Origin: a bacterium
GTDB lineage: Bacteria; Bdellovibrionota_G; JALEGL01
NCBI GenBank assembly: GCA_022763185.1
Contig: JALEGL010000010.1
Coordinates: forward strand, 1 to 52,652
Length of the DNA stretch: 52,652 nt
Direction of reading: 5' to 3'
Shown here: one piece after another, positions 25,225-34,769 of the stretch
Position numbering within the stretch: position 1 is the first letter of the stretch
How the letters are laid out: each line of letters opens with the position of its first letter
Program-made: the position numbers and the translations under genes
The notes under the pieces: model-generated
Databases searched by the model: none
Seen by the model: the letters and a program-made list of their open reading frames with translations, nothing else
What the model was told of the DNA's origin: nothing

Positions 25225-25403
25225 CGTAATTTTACTCCATTCCCTTCTGGGTACTTAGTCATCTGTTGTTTCTTTTCAATGGGGGATCTTCCCCCCTTCT
25301 TAAACGAAAACGCGGTTTTCGTTTAATTCATCCCACCCAGTCGGCTGCGATATAAAATCTCGTCTCCAAGGGGGCTCCTCTTACCAAGTTTATATAACTT
25401 ATT
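25225..25403 (-). promoter_or_regulatory. Structured leader between prs and rplY
   Basis: The gap contains a perfect 12-base inverted repeat, TTAAACGAAAAC / GTTTTCGTTTAA, around three bases. It also has a G6/C5 hairpin (GGGGGGAAGATCCCCC on the minus strand) and a second CCCCC block in GAGGAGCCCCCTTGG that could compete for the same G-run. Such alternatives are expected of a terminator/attenuator or of an rplY leader. Which of these it is cannot be told by reading. Confidence 0.4.
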
Positions 25404-26339
25404 TTATATAAACAATGAACTCACTGAGTCTTCGTTGTGAATTCTTTTCATCGCTTCACCAATTAACTCAGCAACCGATAAAACTTTTATTTTTCCGCAC
25501 TTTTTCCCTTCTTCACTTAAGGGAATGCTGTCAGAAACCACCACAGCTTCTAATTCAGAATCGCAAATTCTATCAATGGCAGGGCCTGACAATACCGGAT
25601 GAACTGCACCTGCATACACTTTTTTTGCGCCATGTTCAAGTAGAACCGGAACAGCTTGCGTCATGGTTCCGGCAGTATCAATCATGTCATCTAAAATAAT
25701 AGCCGTCATCCCTTTAACTTCACCAATCAAGTTCATGACTTTGGAAACATTGGCTTTTTCTCGACGTTTGTCAATAATTGCTAATGAAGCGCCAAGGTGT
25801 TTAGCATAAGCACGTGCTCTTTCCACACCACCGGCATCAGGAGACACTATCACCAGAGGGTCTTCTTCTTGCTTAAGTTTTTCAAAATAATTCACCAACA
25901 CGGGTTTTGCATAGAGGTGGTCAAAAGGAATATTAAAAAAGCCTTGAATTTGTGCAGCATGCAAGTCCATAGACAACACTCTGTCTGCTCCAGCAGCTTC
26001 TAAAAGATCTGCAACCAACTTAGATGAGATGGGTGTCCTGGGAGCTACTTTACGATCTTGGCGAGCATAACCATAGTAAGGGATAACTGCAGTAATTCTT
26101 TTTGCTGAAGCTCGCTTTAGCGCATCAATTAGCACTAAAAGCTCCATTAAATTATCATTGGCTGGATTGCAGGTGGATTGAACAATAAAGACATCTTCCC
26201 CACGCACATTTTCTTTAACTTCAACCCAGGTTTCACCGTCGCTAAAAGAGGTTACCGTGGCATCACCAAGACTTACGCCTAAATACTCACAGATGTTGAC
26301 AGCTAATTTTTGATTGGAATTGCCGGTAAATACTTTCAT
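25404..26339 (-). CDS. prs: Ribose-phosphate pyrophosphokinase (PRPP synthetase)
   Basis: This 311-residue enzyme makes PRPP from ribose-5-phosphate and ATP, feeding purine, pyrimidine, His and Trp synthesis. The start is set at [13 protein letters not shown], the normal N-terminus of the family; the frame is open 13 codons further up. Marks are [77 protein letters not shown] and the PRPP loop [16 protein letters not shown]. It heads the rplY-pth-rpsF group; ispE and tRNA-Gln, usually next to it, are about 5.4 kb away with other genes in between. Confidence 0.96.
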   Translation of the reverse strand: MKVFTGNSNQKLAVNICEYLGVSLGDATVTSFSDGETWVEVKENVRGEDVFIVQSTCNPANDNLMELLVLIDALKRASAKRITAVIPYYGYARQDRKVAPRTPISSKLVADLLEAAGADRVLSMDLHAAQIQGFFNIPFDHLYAKPVLVNYFEKLKQEEDPLVIVSPDAGGVERARAYAKHLGASLAIIDKRREKANVSKVMNLIGEVKGMTAIILDDMIDTAGTMTQAVPVLLEHGAKKVYAGAVHPVLSGPAIDRICDSELEAVVVSDSIPLSEEGKKCGKIKVLSVAELIGEAMKRIHNEDSVSSLFI

Positions 26340-26469
26340 AAATGCTCTTGACATAAATGAAATCATGCAGAATGACAAGGGGTTTTTATTGAAAACAAAC
26401 TAAGGTATGTTAACACAGGAAATAAGGTGAATACAAAAGTATCTTAAACTTAATACGCACAAGGACATC

Positions 26470-26631
26470 ATGCATATTCATAAAAAAGACAATCAAGCCA
26501 TAAAGAAGAAAAAGAAACCAGAAGACCCTGGCCAAGAAAAAATTGAAGATCCAAAAAAGCCCAATCAAGACAATAAAGAAATTCGTTTACCCTCAGACAC
26601 ACCTAAGCCTAAAAAGAAAAAGCTCAATTGA
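26470..26631 (+). CDS. Small Lys/Pro-rich protein (53 aa), unknown
   Basis: ATG at 26470 with AAGGA just before it opens a 53-residue frame. It starts MHIHKKDNQAIKKKKKPEDP and ends PKPKKKKLN. The composition is almost wholly charged (Lys, Glu, Asp) with Pro; no hydrophobic core is possible, so it is probably disordered, perhaps nucleic-acid binding. It is divergent from prs and converges with the MscS gene after 11 bases. The good ribosome-binding sequence supports it; nothing else does. Confidence 0.45.
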   Translation: MHIHKKDNQAIKKKKKPEDPGQEKIEDPKKPNQDNKEIRLPSDTPKPKKKKLN

Positions 26632-26642
26632 CGGTTTATACC

Positions 26643-28028
26643 TTATTGTAAAAGATTATCTTCTTCGTTATTGATATCACTTTTGTTGGCTTGTTCTTGC
26701 AGTTCTCGTGTTTCTGTATCTAAACTGCTTTCTTTCTGCGTTGCTGCCTCACTTACAGATTGAGATGACTGCTTCTGCTCTAGATTAGATTTTTTACTCT
26801 CCACCTTAAGCTGTTTTGCGTTGGAGTCAAGCATCTTAACATCGAGAGCATTAGCAAAAACCACCTCTCTTGCATCATCAGGCATGGATACGTTTTCACT
26901 CATTAAACGTTGTTTTATGTTTTGCGTAATCGCCGATTTAATTTTAACCGGGCTTGTCTGCCGCATATCAATCCAATAATAAACAGATAAATTTACCGTT
27001 GCGGAACCCAGTTCGCTCACTAAAACACTGGGTTTTGGATCACTTAAAATTCTTTCACCAAATTTATGCAATTCGCTAAAGATCAATGTTTTCACCAGCT
27101 CAATCGAGTCATCAAAACCAATCCCCACTTTTATCACATCACGCATTTTAGGGTTGGTTGAAAAGTTTTTGATGACTTCAGTAAACACTTTTGAATTGGG
27201 TATGATAATGTGATTGCCATCATAGTCAATCAATGTTGTCCCCGATGTAGTGACACTATGAACAATGCCTTTTTGGCTACCTATTTCTACAATGTCTCCT
27301 TTGGAAAATAATTTTTTTAAGCTGATCATTAAACTTGAGATATAATTTTCTAAAGAGCTTTTTAAAGAAAGTCCTAAAATCAGTCCTAAAGCCCCTGTAC
27401 CTCCTAAAACTGTTGCCGCCAGTGCATTAAGACCACTGATTTTGATCATAAAATAAATCCCAAGCAAGATCAGAGGTGCTGACAATATTTTTGCTAGTGC
27501 ATTAATAAACAGTGGGCTATCTAATTTTCTATACAGTGTTTTTTTTAGGATCGTATGAAAGACCACGCTTAAGATAAAAAACAAAATGAAGACCATCAGT
27601 GCTGACGCAAAATAAGGCAACATCCTAGAAAATTTAGTTTTAAGGGTATTAACTTCTTTAATTGCCGGCCTTAGGTCAATTTTTTCTGAGCTTTTAACCG
27701 TAATGCTATTGATGCTTGCAACAATACCCGGTGTTTTATTAATTAACTCTGAGGCAAGGGTTTTATGCGAAACTTCTTGGACAGAACCTGAGAGGAAAAC
27801 AATTCCATTTTTTACCTTAATTTTAACGTCTTGATACCAGCCAATGGTTTCAAAAATTTCCAGTAATTTTTTTTCAATAATAAGATCTTTGGGTTGATCA
27901 TTGATTTGAATATCTTTACTGTTAAGCCTTAAGTTTGCCCTATCATTATTTGGATTTGGTAAATCTTGACCATTCAGTTTAAAGCAAATCAAAAAAAATA
28001 GTACTACTAGAAATCTAGTTATTATCAT
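26643..28028 (-). CDS. BON-domain mechanosensitive channel (MscS family)
   Basis: This is a 461-residue protein. The signal peptide (MIITRFLVVLFFLICFKLNG) leads to a periplasmic BON domain (about 45-105; DVKIKVKNGIVFLSGSVQEV). Then come three or four membrane helices (about 135-225) and the MscS pore helix and beta domain: TGALGLILGLSLKSSLENYI, FSKGDIVEIG, GIVHSVTTSGTTLIDYDGNH, IIIPNSKVF. The C-terminal tail (about 400-461) is Gln/Ser/Glu-rich and disordered. It probably releases solutes on hypo-osmotic shock; BON domains bind membranes. It is monocistronic. Confidence 0.88.
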   Translation of the reverse strand: MIITRFLVVLFFLICFKLNGQDLPNPNNDRANLRLNSKDIQINDQPKDLIIEKKLLEIFETIGWYQDVKIKVKNGIVFLSGSVQEVSHKTLASELINKTPGIVASINSITVKSSEKIDLRPAIKEVNTLKTKFSRMLPYFASALMVFILFFILSVVFHTILKKTLYRKLDSPLFINALAKILSAPLILLGIYFMIKISGLNALAATVLGGTGALGLILGLSLKSSLENYISSLMISLKKLFSKGDIVEIGSQKGIVHSVTTSGTTLIDYDGNHIIIPNSKVFTEVIKNFSTNPKMRDVIKVGIGFDDSIELVKTLIFSELHKFGERILSDPKPSVLVSELGSATVNLSVYYWIDMRQTSPVKIKSAITQNIKQRLMSENVSMPDDAREVVFANALDVKMLDSNAKQLKVESKKSNLEQKQSSQSVSEAATQKESSLDTETRELQEQANKSDINNEEDNLLQ

Positions 28029-28101
28029 TGCTGTTAAATACCATAGACATTTATAATTGAATACAGCTTTGTTAAAGCTTAAAGCTCACTTTTAAATAAC
28101 T

Positions 28102-28542
28102 TTACATGGTTGATGATTGTTTCATCATTTCTTCATATTTCTGGGACAGGTTTTGTTTTTCTGATTCATTTAAGACAATGCCTGCTTGTTGAAAAATTTC
28201 ATGCTCTTCTTCTTCTAAATGGTGAAGCAAACGATCTTTTAGATTTTTAAGCGTTACTAACCACGATGAAGAGCTCATATCAGTCTTCTCCAGTTGCTCG
28301 ATAAAATCATCCAATTCTTTATGTTCAGATATGCTGTGTCTAGACAAGTCTTGAGTCCTATCGTATTCAATCAGAGGTTTATAAAAAAACCTTTCTTCAC
28401 ATTTTGCATGGCGTGATAACTCCAGTTTTAATTGAGAAAATATTTTTTTTCTTACCTCTGTATCTCCTGATGTTTCGGCAAGCTGATTGATTAACTTTCT
28501 TTGTAAATCATGATCTTTTCTAAGAGATTCAAATATTGTCAT
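28102..28542 (-). CDS. Hemerythrin (HHE) domain protein
   Basis: This is a 146-residue four-helix protein. It has the metal-ligand pattern of HHE domains: LRKDHDLQRKLI, LELSRHAKCEERFFYKPLIE, SEHKELDDFIEQL and LLHHLEEEEHEIFQQA, giving His and Glu ligands for a di-iron site. It may bind oxygen or nitric oxide, or store iron. The gap 28543-28772 to the divergent permease gene presumably carries promoters for both. Confidence 0.9.
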   Translation of the reverse strand: MTIFESLRKDHDLQRKLINQLAETSGDTEVRKKIFSQLKLELSRHAKCEERFFYKPLIEYDRTQDLSRHSISEHKELDDFIEQLEKTDMSSSSWLVTLKNLKDRLLHHLEEEEHEIFQQAGIVLNESEKQNLSQKYEEMMKQSSTM

Positions 28543-28772
28543 CGTTGATTCCTTTCTTTTTTACCCTTAAATTAAGCATTTCAACATTTAAGTATGTTAT
28601 AGACTTTAGACCGGTATCAACACTACTTACTTTTGATAGCTAAAATAAGACCAAAGTTAGGTTTCATCCACTCTAATTATGCTAGACAATAGTGTGTTTT
28701 TTTATATTAAGAATATTGAAAAACCTGTATTGTAACTTCATGAATTTATCCCAGAAAGACTACAACTAAAAA

Positions 28773-29828
28773 ATGACTTCAAAAAAAAACCCCTCGTTGA
28801 TAGAATCTAAACATATACTTCTTGCATCTGGCACTCTGCTATTGGCTATTTATGCTCAGACCATTATGTTACCTATTGCTTTGGGTACACTTTTTGCCCT
28901 AATTATTGTTCCCATTATTAAATTTTTTGAGAGCAAAGGTTTTTCAACTGTATGGTCAAAAACATTAAGTATTATTTGTTTCGCTCTATTTATTATTGTA
29001 TTTTTATCCGGTGTTGCTCTGCAAGCTTCTATTGTCTCTTCACAATGGTCTGAGATTGAGAAAAAAATAGAAAAAACTCATGAAAGCTATTCAGAAAGCC
29101 AAGCATCCAAAACTATAAACTCTCTTTCCTCAGATAAAAATGGTTATTTTAAACCAACTTTACAAAGTGCTTTTAAAGCTTTTCAATCAGCCCTTGTCGG
29201 TCTGGTTGGGTCTTTTGTATCTATGTTGATTCATTTGAGTTCTGCATTCTTATTTATGATTTTAATCATCATTGAAAAGGAAAGAATAAAAAACTTTTTT
29301 GAAAAGATGTATCCTAAAAAAAAATACGCGAAAATTTTTGATGCAATTGGAGAGAGTGTAACAACGATTAACAGTTATATCTGGGGACGTCTATTGCTCA
29401 CGGGTATTCTCTCTGTTGTTTATGGTATTTTCTTTAGCCTTATTGGTTTGAAGTTTGCTATTCCTGTTGCCATTCTAGTAGCTTTACTTAATATCATTCC
29501 CTATTTAGGTAATTTAATCAGTATTGTTTTTCTAATGCTGATTTCGCTGTTGTCTGAAGATACTTTGTTTGTTGCTTCAATGACCATCTCTATCATTGTG
29601 GTTTATCAATTTATTGAAGGCAATATACTAGAACCTTGGATTTTGGGTGGAAGTGTTAATATTAACCCTCTTACCACCATTCTTGCCTTAACCCTGTTTA
29701 CACTTATTTGGGGAGTCTTTGGTACCTTAATGGCTGTTCCCGCTACAGCTGTGGTTCGTGTATTTCTATCTCACTCAGATCATTATAAACCTTTGGCTTA
29801 TCTGATGAGTGATAGCGAGGAATCATAA
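28773..29828 (+). CDS. AI-2E family transporter (PF01594-type permease)
   Basis: This is a 351-residue polytopic protein with about eight membrane helices. The pattern is that of the AI-2E transporter family: LPIALGTLFALIIVPIIKFF, a cytoplasmic or periplasmic loop with SQWSEIEKKIEKTHESY, then helices with LKFAIPVAILVALLNIIPYL and the C-terminal EGNILEPWILGGSVNINPLT. The substrate differs between members (autoinducer-2 export, Na+/H+ exchange and others) and cannot be read here. It ends with a 12-base-stem hairpin. Confidence 0.88.
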   Translation: MTSKKNPSLIESKHILLASGTLLLAIYAQTIMLPIALGTLFALIIVPIIKFFESKGFSTVWSKTLSIICFALFIIVFLSGVALQASIVSSQWSEIEKKIEKTHESYSESQASKTINSLSSDKNGYFKPTLQSAFKAFQSALVGLVGSFVSMLIHLSSAFLFMILIIIEKERIKNFFEKMYPKKKYAKIFDAIGESVTTINSYIWGRLLLTGILSVVYGIFFSLIGLKFAIPVAILVALLNIIPYLGNLISIVFLMLISLLSEDTLFVASMTISIIVVYQFIEGNILEPWILGGSVNINPLTTILALTLFTLIWGVFGTLMAVPATAVVRVFLSHSDHYKPLAYLMSDSEES

Positions 29829-29868
29829 CAATAAAACGCTGTGTCTTTAAGCGTCACGTTTTATTGTT
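29827..29868. terminator. Hairpin terminator between convergent genes
   Basis: AACAATAAAACG (29827-29838) and CGTTTTATTGTT (29857-29868) form a perfect 12-base stem starting at the stop of the permease gene. T-rich arms on both strands make it suitable as a bidirectional terminator for this gene and the convergent one at 29892. Confidence 0.7.
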
Positions 29869-29891
29869 ATTGTATTTTGAGTTTTTTAAGC

Positions 29892-30602
29892 TTAGTCATT
29901 ACCCCACTCTTTTAAGATATCCCATTGACTTGGCGTTAGAGGGTATCTTAACTCATTAATAAAGCTATTGCCCTCATTGCTAATTAATTGCGCAGGAATC
30001 GCATTTTCAGCTTGCTTAAAACCAAATCTGCTATCTTCAAGGTAAGCCCAACACTCCAAGCGATACTGAATTTGCACTATGCTTGGCTCCCATGCACCTA
30101 CTTTTTCCATGTATCGATACTTAATTAAATTTAAATCTGTATAGCCTTGATAGTACAGCCAGTTTTCACCGTTCACTTCTTTAACGGCAAGACTACTAAT
30201 TAAATCAAGATTTTTAGTATTGCTTGCTTGACCTTCACTAAAAAATTCACTGTAGGGTTTAACAATAATGGGAAGACTTAAATCTAGTGAATAAAATGCT
30301 TTGGTGGTATCATAATTTGCGTTGCTTGCTGGTACAAACGCACAAAATGCTTTGTCTTCTCCAATACTTGGTTTTTGGGGCATAACTTCGTAGTTACCCT
30401 TCTTAAAAACAATAGACGGCAAATCTTGTTTCTCTTTTGTCACTTCCTGAGTCAGTGGAATTGGAGCTCCTGATTTCAACCTCATCATGGCCATACGAGA
30501 TAATTGGCTGTTTTTCATTGCCTTATCAAGTAACGCTTCTTGTGCTTGAACATCAAAAAATGCCACAATAGCACTAACCATTAAAACAACTTTTAACTTC
30601 AT
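29892..30602 (-). CDS. Secreted protein of unknown function
   Basis: This is a 236-residue protein from the ATG at 30602, which has GGGGGAAATT directly before it. The signal peptide is MKLKVVLMVSAIVAFFDVQA. The mature part has few Cys (AFCAF, LECWA) and aromatic-rich strands (FYSLDLSLPIIVKPYSEFFS; NWLYYQGYTDLNLIKYRYME). I do not recognise a family. It is single and convergent with the AI-2E gene. Confidence 0.65.
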   Translation of the reverse strand: MKLKVVLMVSAIVAFFDVQAQEALLDKAMKNSQLSRMAMMRLKSGAPIPLTQEVTKEKQDLPSIVFKKGNYEVMPQKPSIGEDKAFCAFVPASNANYDTTKAFYSLDLSLPIIVKPYSEFFSEGQASNTKNLDLISSLAVKEVNGENWLYYQGYTDLNLIKYRYMEKVGAWEPSIVQIQYRLECWAYLEDSRFGFKQAENAIPAQLISNEGNSFINELRYPLTPSQWDILKEWGND

Positions 30603-30690
30603 AATTTCCCCCAAAAACTTAAATAAAAAATACGACTCTTCGTATCATAAAAACATATACCAAAACAAGCCTGTTTTTTTTAGGTTTAAG

Positions 30691-31575
30691 TTAAGACACC
30701 CTATCGTAGCCCATCAATTCTAAGCGTTTCATTTCACGATGCGCTACTTTAAAGGACTTTTTTTGTTTCCAGTCCTTCCACTGCTCACCAAGAAACCTAT
30801 TGCAAGGTAAGTCAATGGCGGCATGACATATAATACGCTGTAAACCTTTGATTTGATTAAGCCATTGATCATGCGCACGGAGAGAAACACCAAAGGCGCC
30901 ACTTAAGTATTCTACATGATGGAAAAAACCTGAAGGAATATACAAAGTATCTCCTGGATCAAGCGTTACATCGTAGCCTTTAACATACCGTGAGGCTGGA
31001 AACTTTTTATAATTGGGTTGAGTTGGATCAACCATGGCTTGAACTGTAAAAGGTGTGTGGTAAAGCAGTGCTGCTTGCTCGTTTGAAACCAAAAAAAATC
31101 GTTTTTTTCCTTCTATTTGGGTGTGAAATACGGAGCCAAGATCGATATCATAGTGAAAAGGGACTCGCGATCCTTTGCCACCAAAAAATGTATAAATAAA
31201 GCGTTCATTAAACCCATCCATAAGATCAGGGTACACAATATCTTTTTTTAATTCTGGAGCATGCTGAGCAATATTATAAAGAAACATTCTTAATGTGCTT
31301 GGCTGGGTTTCAATCAATGTAAGGTATTCGTTAAACGACATCATTTGCACATCACGTACTTGGTAATTTTTTCCAGCGTTTCTAATCCTGTCATCACAGA
31401 GTGGAATGGTTAAATGACCATAATTTTTCTTCAACCAATCAAAAGTCCACTTTTGGCTTGCCGGCCAGGTATGAGCCAAGTTTTTTATCAACAAAGGTTT
31501 TTGATATTGATGATAATTGTGTTGAAAATCTTGTCTTGTAATATTCTCAACGATATCAACAGCTTTTAAATCCAT
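30691..31575 (-). CDS. Cupin-like (JmjC/cupin_8) Fe(II)/2-oxoglutarate oxygenase
   Basis: This is a 294-residue protein with the double-stranded beta-helix iron site: FHYDIDLGSVFHTQIEGKKR (His and Asp of HxD, then a Lys for 2-oxoglutarate) and LYIPSGFFHHVEYL with the distal His. The N-terminal part PLLIKNLAHTWPASQKWTFD, WLKKNYG is typical of the cupin_8 family, which hydroxylates proteins such as ribosomal components or small molecules. The target is unknown. It lies about 165 bases downstream of the tRNA-Gln terminator. Confidence 0.85.
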   Translation of the reverse strand: MDLKAVDIVENITRQDFQHNYHQYQKPLLIKNLAHTWPASQKWTFDWLKKNYGHLTIPLCDDRIRNAGKNYQVRDVQMMSFNEYLTLIETQPSTLRMFLYNIAQHAPELKKDIVYPDLMDGFNERFIYTFFGGKGSRVPFHYDIDLGSVFHTQIEGKKRFFLVSNEQAALLYHTPFTVQAMVDPTQPNYKKFPASRYVKGYDVTLDPGDTLYIPSGFFHHVEYLSGAFGVSLRAHDQWLNQIKGLQRIICHAAIDLPCNRFLGEQWKDWKQKKSFKVAHREMKRLELMGYDRVS

Positions 31576-31693
31576 GCATGAATCTTAACATTTGAATTGA
31601 TTGATTTGCAAAAAACAAAACTTTTCTGCTTGATTGATCGCTATTATTTTAGATGTACTCACAATAACGTTAAACAGGGGGAACCCTTCAAAC

Positions 31694-31733
31694 AAAAAAC
31701 CCAGGCCCCTTAAAAAAAGAGGCCTGGGTTTTT
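31694..31733 (-). terminator. Terminator directly after tRNA-Gln
   Basis: On the minus strand AAAACCCAGGCCTC pairs with GGGGCCTGGGTTTTTT around a T-rich loop. The stem begins right at the encoded CCA of the tRNA, so the trailer is essentially the terminator. The plus-strand arm is also A/T-flanked. Confidence 0.88.
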
Positions 31734-31808
31734 TGGCTGGGGATGGAGGATTCGAACCTCCGAATGCTGGTACCAAAAACCAGTGGCTTACCGCTTGCCG
31801 AATCCCCA
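31734..31808 (-). tRNA. tRNA-Gln (anticodon TTG)
   Basis: This is a 75-nt tRNA on the minus strand starting TGGGGATTCGGCAAGCGGTA. The anticodon stem CTGGT/ACCAG encloses loop TTTTGGT, giving anticodon TTG. The T arm has GGTTCGAATCC, and the acceptor end TCCCCA-GCCA has an encoded CCA. It matches bacterial tRNA-Gln, including the unpaired-type first base. It is 8 bases behind ispE and probably processed from the same transcript. Confidence 0.97.
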
Positions 31809-31816
31809 ACGATTAT

Positions 31817-32683
31817 TCAAAGCCTATTAAAACATGATGACGTTCCTGTCCATGTAAAAATGATTTTTCCTACATTTTTTAATGCTGGGGCTGAAGCCCG
31901 AGCATGAGCTTCATCATTAAACAAGCCCCATACAGTGGCACCGCTACCACTCATTTGAGCATGCTGGCAGCCTGCTTGCTGCTCCATGATACTGAGGATA
32001 TCCTGTATTTTTGGACATAAAGCAATGGCTTTATCCTGCATATCATTGCCCTGCAGCATAATTTTATCAAGATCTTGCCAGCCTGATACTGGGAAATACC
32101 TTTCTTTGGCCATTACTTCCTGCCCACGATTCAAAGCCTGATATATCTTAGCCGTGGATACTTCTTGCATGGGATTAACCAGCACAATAGGCTTTTTTTC
32201 AACGCTTGCTTCAGCTTTGCAATTAACCCCTCTGCCCTCAACATACATTAAGTCTTGATCAAACAAAAAGAAAGGAACATCAGACCCAAGTTGTTTGCCC
32301 AAATTTAACAACTCCTCAAATGTATAGGCCTTAAAATATTCATTAAGTGCTAACAAACATGTTGCGGCATTGGAACTGCCGCCTGCCAAACCTGCTGCTA
32401 GAAAAATATTCTTTTTTATATTGATAACAATAGAAGACTTGATTTGAGTGTGTTGACAATAAAGCATGGCCGCCTGAAAAACAATATTATTAGGTCCATC
32501 CAGGCGTGAATCGTTTTCTACTTTAACCTCAAGACTGAGCTCTGAATTAGGTTTAAACTCAAAGTTCATTTCGTCATACAAAGAGACTTTCTGCATATAG
32601 CTTTGCATGGCATGATAGCCATTGGCCATTTTTTCATACACTTTAAGATTATAATTGATCTTGGCATAAGATTTTTTATACAT
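31817..32683 (-). CDS. ispE: 4-diphosphocytidyl-2-C-methyl-D-erythritol kinase
   Basis: This 288-residue GHMP kinase of the MEP isoprenoid pathway phosphorylates CDP-ME. Marks are YAKINYNLKVYEKMANGYHA at the N-terminus, the ATP loop AAGLAGGSSNAATCLLALN, LGSDVPFFLF, and the C-terminal MSGSGATVWGLF. Length is normal. Its position upstream of tRNA-Gln and in the neighbourhood of prs fits the order seen in many deltaproteobacteria. Confidence 0.95.
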   Translation of the reverse strand: MYKKSYAKINYNLKVYEKMANGYHAMQSYMQKVSLYDEMNFEFKPNSELSLEVKVENDSRLDGPNNIVFQAAMLYCQHTQIKSSIVINIKKNIFLAAGLAGGSSNAATCLLALNEYFKAYTFEELLNLGKQLGSDVPFFLFDQDLMYVEGRGVNCKAEASVEKKPIVLVNPMQEVSTAKIYQALNRGQEVMAKERYFPVSGWQDLDKIMLQGNDMQDKAIALCPKIQDILSIMEQQAGCQHAQMSGSGATVWGLFNDEAHARASAPALKNVGKIIFTWTGTSSCFNRL

Positions 32684-32803
32684 GTTTTATCTTCATACGC
32701 AGGTTCTTCACACTTGTCACGACTCCAAGTTTGTCTGTTATACTTTTAAAAAACTCGTTAAAAAACTAGCTGCATCCGCGTCTTTTCTGGTAGTAAGGCT
32801 TTT

Positions 32804-33550
32804 ATGGCTGGACATTCAAAATGGAGTAAAATCAAACGTAAAAAAGGTGCCAATGATGCAAAACGTGGCAAAATATTCACTAAACTTATTCGGGAGATTA
32901 CAGTAGCCGCTAAAAACGGTAATGACCCAGATGCCAACCCACGTTTACGCCAAGCCATTGCCACGGCAAAAGCACAAAGCATGCCCAATGACAATATTGA
33001 TCGCGCCATCAAAAAAGGCAGTGGTGACGCTGGCGACGTTAATTATGAAGAAATTTGCTATGAAGGTTATGGCCCTGCTGGAACCGCCATATTGGTAGAC
33101 ACTTTAACCGACAACAAAATAAGAACGGTTGCTGAGGTACGCCATATATTCAGCAAAAATGGTGGAAGCCTGGGAGAGCCCGGATCCGTTGCTTGGAACT
33201 TTGATTCTAAAGGCATGATTGTCATCACGGGCACAGAAAAATCTGAAGAAGAGTTATTTGAACTGGCCATTAACGCTGGCGCCGATGATATTAGCCCTAC
33301 TGCTGATGGCTTTGAAATCACCACCGCCCCAGATGCCTTGTATGAAGTCAAACAAACTTTAGAACAAGATAATTTAACGATTGAAAGCGCTGAGTTGGTT
33401 AAAATTGCTAAAAACCTGGTTCAAGTGGATCAAGAAAATGCAGAAAAAGTTTTAAAATTGGTGGACATGTTGGAAGACAACGATGATGTGCAAAACGTTT
33501 ATACCAATTCTGATATTGATGACGCCATACTAGAAGCCTTGGATGCTTGA
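32804..33550 (+). CDS. yebC: YebC/PmpR family regulator
   Basis: This is a 248-residue protein starting MAGHSKWSKIKRKKGANDAK and continuing with FTKLIREITVAAKNG, NPRLRQAIATAKAQSMPNDN, YEGYGPAGTAILVDTLTDNK and GSVAWNFDSKG. YebC proteins are described as transcription regulators or as translation factors that help ribosomes past hard-to-translate sequences. It overlaps ruvC by eight bases, the usual arrangement in front of ruvCAB. Confidence 0.96.
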   Translation: MAGHSKWSKIKRKKGANDAKRGKIFTKLIREITVAAKNGNDPDANPRLRQAIATAKAQSMPNDNIDRAIKKGSGDAGDVNYEEICYEGYGPAGTAILVDTLTDNKIRTVAEVRHIFSKNGGSLGEPGSVAWNFDSKGMIVITGTEKSEEELFELAINAGADDISPTADGFEITTAPDALYEVKQTLEQDNLTIESAELVKIAKNLVQVDQENAEKVLKLVDMLEDNDDVQNVYTNSDIDDAILEALDA

Positions 33551-34094
33551 AACGCTTAAAACACAAGAAAAAGTTTTAGGCATTGACCCTGGTTCCCTGC
33601 ATACCGGCTACGGTGTTATTAGCCAGCAAGGTAGTCGTTTAATTTACATTGACAGTGGCGTTGTTTCTCCCAATAAAAGCTTAAGCTTTGAACAACGCTT
33701 GAATTTTATTTATGAAACTTTAAAAACAGTTGTTCTTCAACATCATGTTAGCAGCGTCGCTGTAGAGTCTATATTTTATGGTAAAAATGTTAAATCAGCC
33801 TTGATTCTTGCCCAAGCTAGGGCCATGGCATTGCTTCTGGCAGCTCAACACAATCTTAAAGTTTATGAGTATTCACCCACTGAAGTTAAAATTGCCTGCA
33901 CGGGCTATGGTAGAGCCAGTAAAGAGCAAGTAGCCAGCATGATTCAGCATCTTTTTCCCAAGTTTGCCCATAAAGAAACCAGCAAGGCTGATGAAAGTGA
34001 TGCTTTATCGGTTGCTCTATGTCACCTCAACACGCATCCTACAATGTATAAAAAAACTCAGCGCAAGCCTCTAAAAAACAGTTCTCCAAAATAA
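33543..34094 (+). CDS. ruvC: Holliday junction resolvase RuvC
   Basis: This 183-residue RNase H-fold endonuclease cuts Holliday junctions as a dimer. It has the first acidic residue in VLGIDPGSLHTGYG, Glu in VAVESIFYG, and the C-terminal KADESDALSVALCH with two Asp. It starts within yebC and is followed 63 bases later by ruvA. The short gap contains TAAAAT-type promoter-like sequence, so ruvAB may also have its own start. Confidence 0.95.
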   Translation: MLETLKTQEKVLGIDPGSLHTGYGVISQQGSRLIYIDSGVVSPNKSLSFEQRLNFIYETLKTVVLQHHVSSVAVESIFYGKNVKSALILAQARAMALLLAAQHNLKVYEYSPTEVKIACTGYGRASKEQVASMIQHLFPKFAHKETSKADESDALSVALCHLNTHPTMYKKTQRKPLKNSSPK

Positions 34095-34157
34095 AGCAAA
34101 ATTTCCGTTACAGATTTCAAGCTTGCTAAAATAGGGATGAAAAGATAAGAATAAAGC

Positions 34158-34769
34158 ATGATTGGCTTGCTTAATGGCACAATACTTTCTGTAGAGGATT
34201 CAACGGTTACCATAGACTGTCAAGGCGTGGGATATGAGGTGAATATTTCACCCAAACTGCAACAAGGCTTGAATCAACTTATTGGACAAAAAAGTACACT
34301 TTTTATCTATACCCATGTCAGAGAAGACCAAATCAGTTTATTTGGTTTTGCTGAAAAAAAAGAAAAATCCCTGTTCTTAAAACTTCTTTCTGTATCCGGA
34401 GTTGGTGCCAAAACCGCTTTAAACATGCTGGCAACCTTATCTTACGACAGCTTGATCAATGCCATTATTCATAAAGATGTTAAAACCATTGCCAGTTGTC
34501 CGGGTATTGGTAAAAAATCAGCTCAACGCATTGCTGTTGAACTCAATGACAGACTCAGCCACCTGATTTTTGAGCACAAAGGCATGCACGGCGCCAGCCT
34601 AGATCAACAGGCCATTTCTTCTGAGCCCTCAGAAGAAATTATTTCTGCTTTAGCCAATTTAGGTTACAAACGAGAACACATTATCAATGCGCTTAGCAGC
34701 ATAAATCAAGAGCAACCTCTAAGTTTTGAAAGGACCTTCAAAGAATGTCTGAAAATTCTTTCACAATAG
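34158..34769 (+). CDS. ruvA: Holliday junction branch migration protein RuvA
   Basis: This 203-residue protein binds the four-way junction and loads RuvB. It begins [20 protein letters not shown], then [13 protein letters not shown], with helix-hairpin-helix elements [16 protein letters not shown] and [17 protein letters not shown]. The C-terminal domain III ([14 protein letters not shown]) contacts RuvB. It overlaps ruvB by 25 bases. Confidence 0.96.
   Translation: MIGLLNGTILSVEDSTVTIDCQGVGYEVNISPKLQQGLNQLIGQKSTLFIYTHVREDQISLFGFAEKKEKSLFLKLLSVSGVGAKTALNMLATLSYDSLINAIIHKDVKTIASCPGIGKKSAQRIAVELNDRLSHLIFEHKGMHGASLDQQAISSEPSEEIISALANLGYKREHIINALSSINQEQPLSFERTFKECLKILSQ

Noticed and set aside
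31634-31837. Open frame on the plus strand over tRNA-Gln and its terminator
   Set aside because: The sequence is explained by the tRNA and the terminator stem; the frame is a by-product.
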